A stretch of 64,000 nt of DNA. It comes from Streptomyces sp. NRRL F-5135 (GTDB taxonomy: Bacteria > Actinomycetota > Actinomycetes > Streptomycetales > Streptomycetaceae). The DNA lies in contig NZ_JOHR01000004.1 in assembly GCF_000719775.1 (NCBI RefSeq), positions 368,207-432,206 on the forward strand, read 5' to 3'. The notes below the pieces were generated by a model. The model saw only the letters and a list, made by a program, of their open reading frames with translations, was not told the origin of the DNA and made no database searches. Each line of letters begins with the position of its first letter. Within the stretch, counting starts at the first letter, position 1. Of this stretch, positions 60,520-64,000 are shown piece after piece. Both the position numbers and the translations under genes were made by a program.

Positions 60520-60897
60520 TCAGGAGGCGGACGGCTCGATCTCCCCCGCAAAGACGATGACCTGGTCGATGAGGCTCCGCCGCAGATGGACGACATCCGT
60601 TCCCGCCAGGCGGGGGCCTCCATCAGGCGTGGTGAAGACCCACTGGTACCGGGCCCACTCGCCAGGCATGTCCACCGCCGAGCAGCGCACCATCGTGCCG
60701 GTCCCCGCCGGGTGGCGCCGGATGTCCAGCACGAACCGCTCGACCGCCGCGAGTCCTTCGCTGCGACCCAACGGCCCCCAGAAGACCACGTCTGAGGTCA
60801 GGGCCTGGGAGAGCAGGGCAGTCACATAGCTGTCGTCCGAGGCGTTAAAGGCGGAGATGAACGTGTCGATCGCGGAGCGTGCCGTCTCTTCCTGCAT
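60520..60897 (-). CDS. NTF2-like/SnoaL-type protein
   Basis: A 125-residue single-domain protein of the NTF2-like superfamily. It opens with AIDTFISAFNASDDSYVTAL, and continues with the strands SDVVFWGPLGRSEGLAAVER and GTDVVHLRRSLIDQVIVFAG. Members include polyketide cyclases, isomerases and pure binding proteins. No catalytic dyad can be assigned with confidence. It converges with the IS630 remnant, five bases apart, and stands next to the nitroreductase gene on the same strand, with an 81-bp gap between them. Confidence 0.8.
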   Translation of the reverse strand: MQEETARSAIDTFISAFNASDDSYVTALLSQALTSDVVFWGPLGRSEGLAAVERFVLDIRRHPAGTGTMVRCSAVDMPGEWARYQWVFTTPDGGPRLAGTDVVHLRRSLIDQVIVFAGEIEPSAS

Positions 60898-60978
60898 GCC
60901 CCAGTAATACCAGCCGTCGGGCGTGCGCTCATCCCGCGAGCCGCCTTCCGACCACGGTGGACCGTCCCGGTCACAGGA

Positions 60979-61668
60979 CTAGACGTGGAAGGCGGTGGTT
61001 GCCTCCAGGGCGACCCGCTCGGTCGTGACCCGGTTCACCGGCGCGCTCTCGTCGGCGTAGCCGAAGGAGATACCCACGAGCAACTTTCCTTCGTCGACGC
61101 GGAGTTCGTTCCGGACGGTTTCGGCGTAGAAGCTGAGCAGGCCCTGCGGGCAACTGTCCACGCCGTATGCGGCCATGGCCAGGAGCAGCGTCTGCATGTA
61201 GGCGCCGACGTCGGCGGCCAGTCGCGCCCCGCCGTCGCCGGTGACGAACAGGAACGCGGCGTGGGGTGCCCCGTAGAAGCGCAGGCTCTCCGCGTCGTAG
61301 GCCGCGCGTGCCGCGTGGTCGTCAGGGCCGATGCCCAGCGCTCCGTACAGACCGGCGCCGAACGCCGCCCGCCGCTCCTGGTGGACGGGGGCGTACATGC
61401 CCTCGGAGTACGGGAAGTCGGCCGAGGCGCGCTGTTCGGCGTGGGCCGCCCGCAAGGCGTCCGAGAGGCGTTCGCGCCTCGCGCCGCTGACCACCTCGAC
61501 CCGCCACGGTTGCGCGTTGGAGTTGGACGGCGCGGTGCCGGCGAGGGAGAAGATGGCGCGGATCGTGTCCCCGGGCACGGCTTCGGGGCGGAACGCGCGT
61601 GTCGCGTGGCGACCGCGTATCAGCTTCTCCGCGTAGTCGCTCAGCTCGGTGAAAACCAGCCCGCTCAT
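60979..61668 (-). CDS. Nitroreductase family FMN oxidoreductase
   Basis: A 229-residue nitroreductase. FMN-binding and family motifs are RHATRAFRPEAVPGDTI, APSNSNAQPWRVEVVSG, AYMQTLLLAMAAYGVDSCPQ and the closing GISFGYADESAPVN. These enzymes reduce nitroaromatics, quinones or flavins with NAD(P)H. The ATG follows GAGGAGAG. It is divergent from a TetR gene, and two near-identical palindromes (61693-61710 and 61746-61763) lie between them, so it is almost certainly regulated by that TetR protein. Confidence 0.92.
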   Translation of the reverse strand: MSGLVFTELSDYAEKLIRGRHATRAFRPEAVPGDTIRAIFSLAGTAPSNSNAQPWRVEVVSGARRERLSDALRAAHAEQRASADFPYSEGMYAPVHQERRAAFGAGLYGALGIGPDDHAARAAYDAESLRFYGAPHAAFLFVTGDGGARLAADVGAYMQTLLLAMAAYGVDSCPQGLLSFYAETVRNELRVDEGKLLVGISFGYADESAPVNRVTTERVALEATTAFHV

Positions 61669-61692
61669 AGAACTCTCCTCAAGGGCGCTTAA

Positions 61693-61710
61693 GTAAACGT
61701 TTGCGTTTAC
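61693..61710. promoter_or_regulatory. TetR operator A (nitroreductase side)
   Basis: GTAAACGTTTGCGTTTAC has perfect 7-bp arms around a 4-base centre. It starts 25 bases before the nitroreductase start codon on that strand, where binding would block expression. Confidence 0.8.
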
Positions 61711-61745
61711 CGGTGGGCTTACTATAGCCACTCCCTCCCTTCGAA

Positions 61746-61763
61746 GTAAACGAGAACGTATAC
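61746..61763. promoter_or_regulatory. TetR operator B (tetR side)
   Basis: GTAAACGAGAACGTATAC repeats operator A with one arm mismatch and lies eight bases before the tetR start codon. The two sites start 53 bases apart, about five helical turns. Confidence 0.75.
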
Positions 61764-61770
61764 TTCCTTC

Positions 61771-62364
61771 ATGAGCACGGTGACGACGGCGTCTCGACGG
61801 CAGGGGCGCGGAGGGCGCGAACGGATCCTGGCCGCCGCCGCCAGGCTGTTCGCGACCCAAGGGATCAACGCGACCGGCATGGAACAGATCGCGGAGCAGG
61901 CGCCGGTGTCCAAGCGCACCCTCTACGCGCACTTCCGGACCAAGAGCGACCTGGTCATCGCCCATCTCCAAGACCTCGCCTCGACGGGCCACACCCTGGA
62001 GAGCGCGCTGATTCGCGAGGACATCCCGGCGAGGGAGCGGATCCTCGCACTGTTCGTCCCGCCCGCGGCGGACGCGGCCCCGGTGCGCGGATGTCCGTTC
62101 ATCGACGCCGCCGCGGAGTTCCCCGACCCGCGGAGCGCGGTCCACTCCTATGCCCGCGAACAGAAACTGCTGATGGTGCGGCTGGTAACCGCACTGGTGA
62201 CGGAACTGGGCTGCCGCGAGCCCACCGCACTCGCCGAACAACTCGTCACTCTCGCGGACGGGGCCGCCAGCCGAGCCATGGTGCTGAGTGATCCGGACTA
62301 CGGACGACACGCGCGGGCGGCGGCAGAGGTCCTCCTGGAAAACGCTCTGCCGGGCACGAGCTGA
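61771..62364 (+). CDS. TetR-family transcriptional regulator of the nitroreductase
   Basis: A 197-residue TetR regulator. The N-terminal HTH contains ILAAAARLFATQGINATGME, QIAEQAPVSKRTLYAHFRTK. The C-terminal domain has a conserved Cys (VRGCPFIDAAAEFPDP) of the type seen in AcrR/YxaF-like members. That cysteine-containing motif could sense an electrophile such as a quinone, which would suit control of a nitroreductase; this is inference. It is divergent from the nitroreductase gene with two palindromic operators between. Confidence 0.92.
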   Translation: MSTVTTASRRQGRGGRERILAAAARLFATQGINATGMEQIAEQAPVSKRTLYAHFRTKSDLVIAHLQDLASTGHTLESALIREDIPARERILALFVPPAADAAPVRGCPFIDAAAEFPDPRSAVHSYAREQKLLMVRLVTALVTELGCREPTALAEQLVTLADGAASRAMVLSDPDYGRHARAAAEVLLENALPGTS

Positions 62365-62636
62365 CGAGGACGACGTCCGCAGCGGAAAGCGTCCGCCGCC
62401 GACGCGGCTCACACGCGTCCACCTGGCCCGGTCGCCCGGCATTCGCCGTGGCCCCAGCGCCCCGGCTGTGTCCCCTTACACCTCGCCAACGCCACACCGC
62501 TCCAACCCCTGCACCACAGCACCCCGCCCGCAAACCACCCCTACGCGTGATTGGCCCCACCCCGGTCTCAGCCACCTGCCGGCCTGTGAGCGTCCGTCGC
62601 GGGAGAGCCGGGAGCCCCCGCTCGCGGGGCGGGCAC
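62365..62636. other. Intergenic stretch, nothing recognised
   Basis: 272 bp between the convergent tetR and thiolase genes. Frames here are Arg/Pro/Thr-rich without family resemblance, and I found no clear hairpin. Confidence 0.4.
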
Positions 62637-63827
62637 TCAGCTTCGGGCGGCAGGGTTCTCCAGCACGACGGCCAGGCCCTGGCCGACGCCGATGCAGATC
62701 GCGGCGACGCCCCAGCGGTCCCCGCCGGACCGCAGCCGCTGTGCGAGGGTGCCGAGGATGCGGGCACCCGAGGCGCCGAGCGGGTGGCCGATGGCGATGG
62801 CTCCGCCCCAGGCGTTCACGGTCTCCGGGTTGATCTTCCAGCTGTCGAGGCAGGCGATCGACTGGACGGCGAAGGCTTCGTTCAGCTCGACCGCCGCCAC
62901 GTCGGCCCATGTGATGCCGGCCCGTGCGAGGGCCTGCTCGGCCGCGGCGACCGGTGCGATGCCGAAGTCCTGGGGAGCCAGCGCGTGGACACCACGGCCT
63001 GCGATCCGCGCGAGCGGCTCGGCACCGATCGAGTCCGCCGCGGCCTCGGAGCCTATGACGAGTGCCGCGGCCCCGTCGTTGAGGGGCGAGGCGTTGGCGG
63101 CGGTGATGCTGCCCTGCGGCCGGAAGGCCGGTCGCAGGGACGCGAGAGCGTCCGGGGTGGAGTTCGGCCGGATGCTTTCGTCGCGGGTGAGGTCGACGCC
63201 GGGAACGGGCACGACAAGATCGTCATAGTGGCCGGAGTTCCAGGCGGCGTCGGCCAGGCGGTGCGAACGCAGAGCGAACTCGTCTTGGCGGTCCCGGCCG
63301 ATACCGAGCCGGTCGGCGAGCAACTCGTTGCATTCCCCGAGGGAGACGGTCCACTCCTTCGGCATGCGCGCGTTCACCAGGCGCCATCCGAGGGTGGTCG
63401 ACACGAGAGACGAGTCGCCCGTGGGAAACGCGCGTTCGGGCTTCGGCATCACCCAGGGGGCGCGGGTCATCGACTCCACGCCGCCCGCGATCGTGACGGT
63501 GGCATCCCCGGATTCCACCGCGCGGGAGGCGATCATGACGGCATCGAGCGAAGACCCGCACAGCCGGTTCACCGTCGATCCGGGAATCGAGACGGGCAGT
63601 CCGCTGAGGAGTACGGCCATGCGCGCGACGTTGCGGTTGTCCTCGCCCGCCCCGTTGGCGTTGCCGTAGACGACATCGTCTATCAGTGCCGGATCAAGGC
63701 CGGGCACCTTGGACAGGACGCCAGTCAGGGCTGTCGCGGCGAGGTCGTCGGGCCGGACGCCTGCGAGGGCGCCCCCGAAGCGTCCGAACGGGGTTCGTGC
63801 CGCCGCGTACACGAAGGATGAGGTCAT
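62637..63827 (-). CDS. Acetyl-CoA acyltransferase (thiolase; beta-ketoadipyl-CoA thiolase-like)
   Basis: A 396-residue degradative thiolase that splits a 3-ketoacyl-CoA with CoA. The nucleophile is Cys90 in NRLCGSSLDA. SPLNDGAAAL, the general-base region AIGHPLGASGARI and the second Cys in AAICIGVGQG are all present. Similarity to PcaF-type beta-ketoadipyl-CoA thiolases is suggested by the start FVYAAARTPFGRFGGALAG and by VYGNANGAGEDNRNVARMA. No other beta-ketoadipate genes are in the window. The ATG follows AGGAGTTCCGAGC on the minus strand. The 173 bases beyond it to the window end hold its promoter region and no gene that I can support. Confidence 0.93.
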   Translation of the reverse strand: MTSSFVYAAARTPFGRFGGALAGVRPDDLAATALTGVLSKVPGLDPALIDDVVYGNANGAGEDNRNVARMAVLLSGLPVSIPGSTVNRLCGSSLDAVMIASRAVESGDATVTIAGGVESMTRAPWVMPKPERAFPTGDSSLVSTTLGWRLVNARMPKEWTVSLGECNELLADRLGIGRDRQDEFALRSHRLADAAWNSGHYDDLVVPVPGVDLTRDESIRPNSTPDALASLRPAFRPQGSITAANASPLNDGAAALVIGSEAAADSIGAEPLARIAGRGVHALAPQDFGIAPVAAAEQALARAGITWADVAAVELNEAFAVQSIACLDSWKINPETVNAWGGAIAIGHPLGASGARILGTLAQRLRSGGDRWGVAAICIGVGQGLAVVLENPAARS

Positions 63828-64000
63828 GCTCGGAACTCCTGTCGATGGGGGCCTGGTTCAGGTACCGTCACGGCCCGCGCGTCACGCGAGGTACCAAAGC
63901 GTAAGAGGTCGCGCGGATGGGTGGGGTGGAGGAAGGAGCGGGGCGAGGGGCAAGTCCGGCAAGGCGGAGGAGGGAGGCGACGCAGGAGCGGAAGGGGCCT

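Noticed and set aside
1..64000. CRISPR arrays, rRNA, tRNA, prophage, conjugation genes or biosynthetic megasynthases
   Set aside because: I looked for spaced direct repeats, conserved RNA sequence and hallmark protein motifs and found none. A covariance-model scan for tRNA and small RNAs would be needed to exclude short RNA genes.

Overview
The window looks like Streptomyces, or a very close actinomycete, chromosomal DNA. It is uniformly very GC-rich. It encodes a WhiB-type iron-sulfur regulator, a remnant of a mycothiol-type enzyme, CUT1 sugar importers with no ATPase of their own, a DUF5709 protein, an N-terminal TTA leucine codon in one gene, and a very high density of regulators. No rRNA, tRNA, CRISPR array, integrase or replication origin was recognised by eye.

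Layout. 1-2.9 kb: a VOC-family protein, two small hypothetical proteins, an RsbW-like ATP-binding protein and a DUF5709 protein. 3.6-12.7 kb, all on +: a central-carbon/redox block with type II NADH dehydrogenase, transketolase, WhiB, succinate-semialdehyde dehydrogenase, phosphoketolase and a LigD-type polymerase. 12.8-14.3 kb: a TPR protein and a pirin. 14.6-23.5 kb: a tripartite tricarboxylate transporter operon (tctCBA, minus strand) divergent from iclR, an RraA-like gene, a 2-hydroxyacid dehydrogenase, a second iclR, a CaiB-type CoA-transferase and a small citrate-synthase-fold lyase. Together these look like uptake, CoA activation and cleavage of a citrate-like acid. 23.7-27.8 kb: a SWIM zinc-finger protein translationally coupled to a DUF6493 protein. 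27.9-29.5 kb: a broken TPR-like gene and a YceI protein.

29.8-42.2 kb is a plant-polysaccharide island: a DUF624-like membrane protein, a CUT1 ABC importer, a LacI regulator, a gutted GH97 gene, a 1215-residue GH67 alpha-glucuronidase, a GH43 enzyme and an esterase tail. Three intergenic AACGTT-centred palindromes tie the importer, the GH97 remnant and GH67 to one LacI regulon. 42.4-49.8 kb is an amino-sugar-like island: NagB-like isomerase, GH4 glycosidase, BadF-type kinase, GntR/UTRA regulator and a second CUT1 importer. Shared A(C/G)TGGTCT half-sites resemble DasR operators.

49.8-64 kb is patchy. Intact genes are an aldo/keto reductase with a TTA codon, a Ser/Thr kinase with a PQQ-like sensor, an IclR/cyclase pair, two TetR regulators, a nitroreductase with two TetR-type operators, an NTF2-like protein and a thiolase. 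Between them lie many degraded pieces: an IS5-type transposase end, an MMPL tail, a dehydrogenase-TRAP permease chimera, an acyl-CoA ligase tail, an internally deleted mycothiol enzyme and an IS630-type transposase end. This pattern suggests an accessory chromosome arm undergoing deletion and decay.

All function calls come from motif and family recognition by reading. No database search was run, and the start codons are my choices from ribosome binding sites and family alignment.
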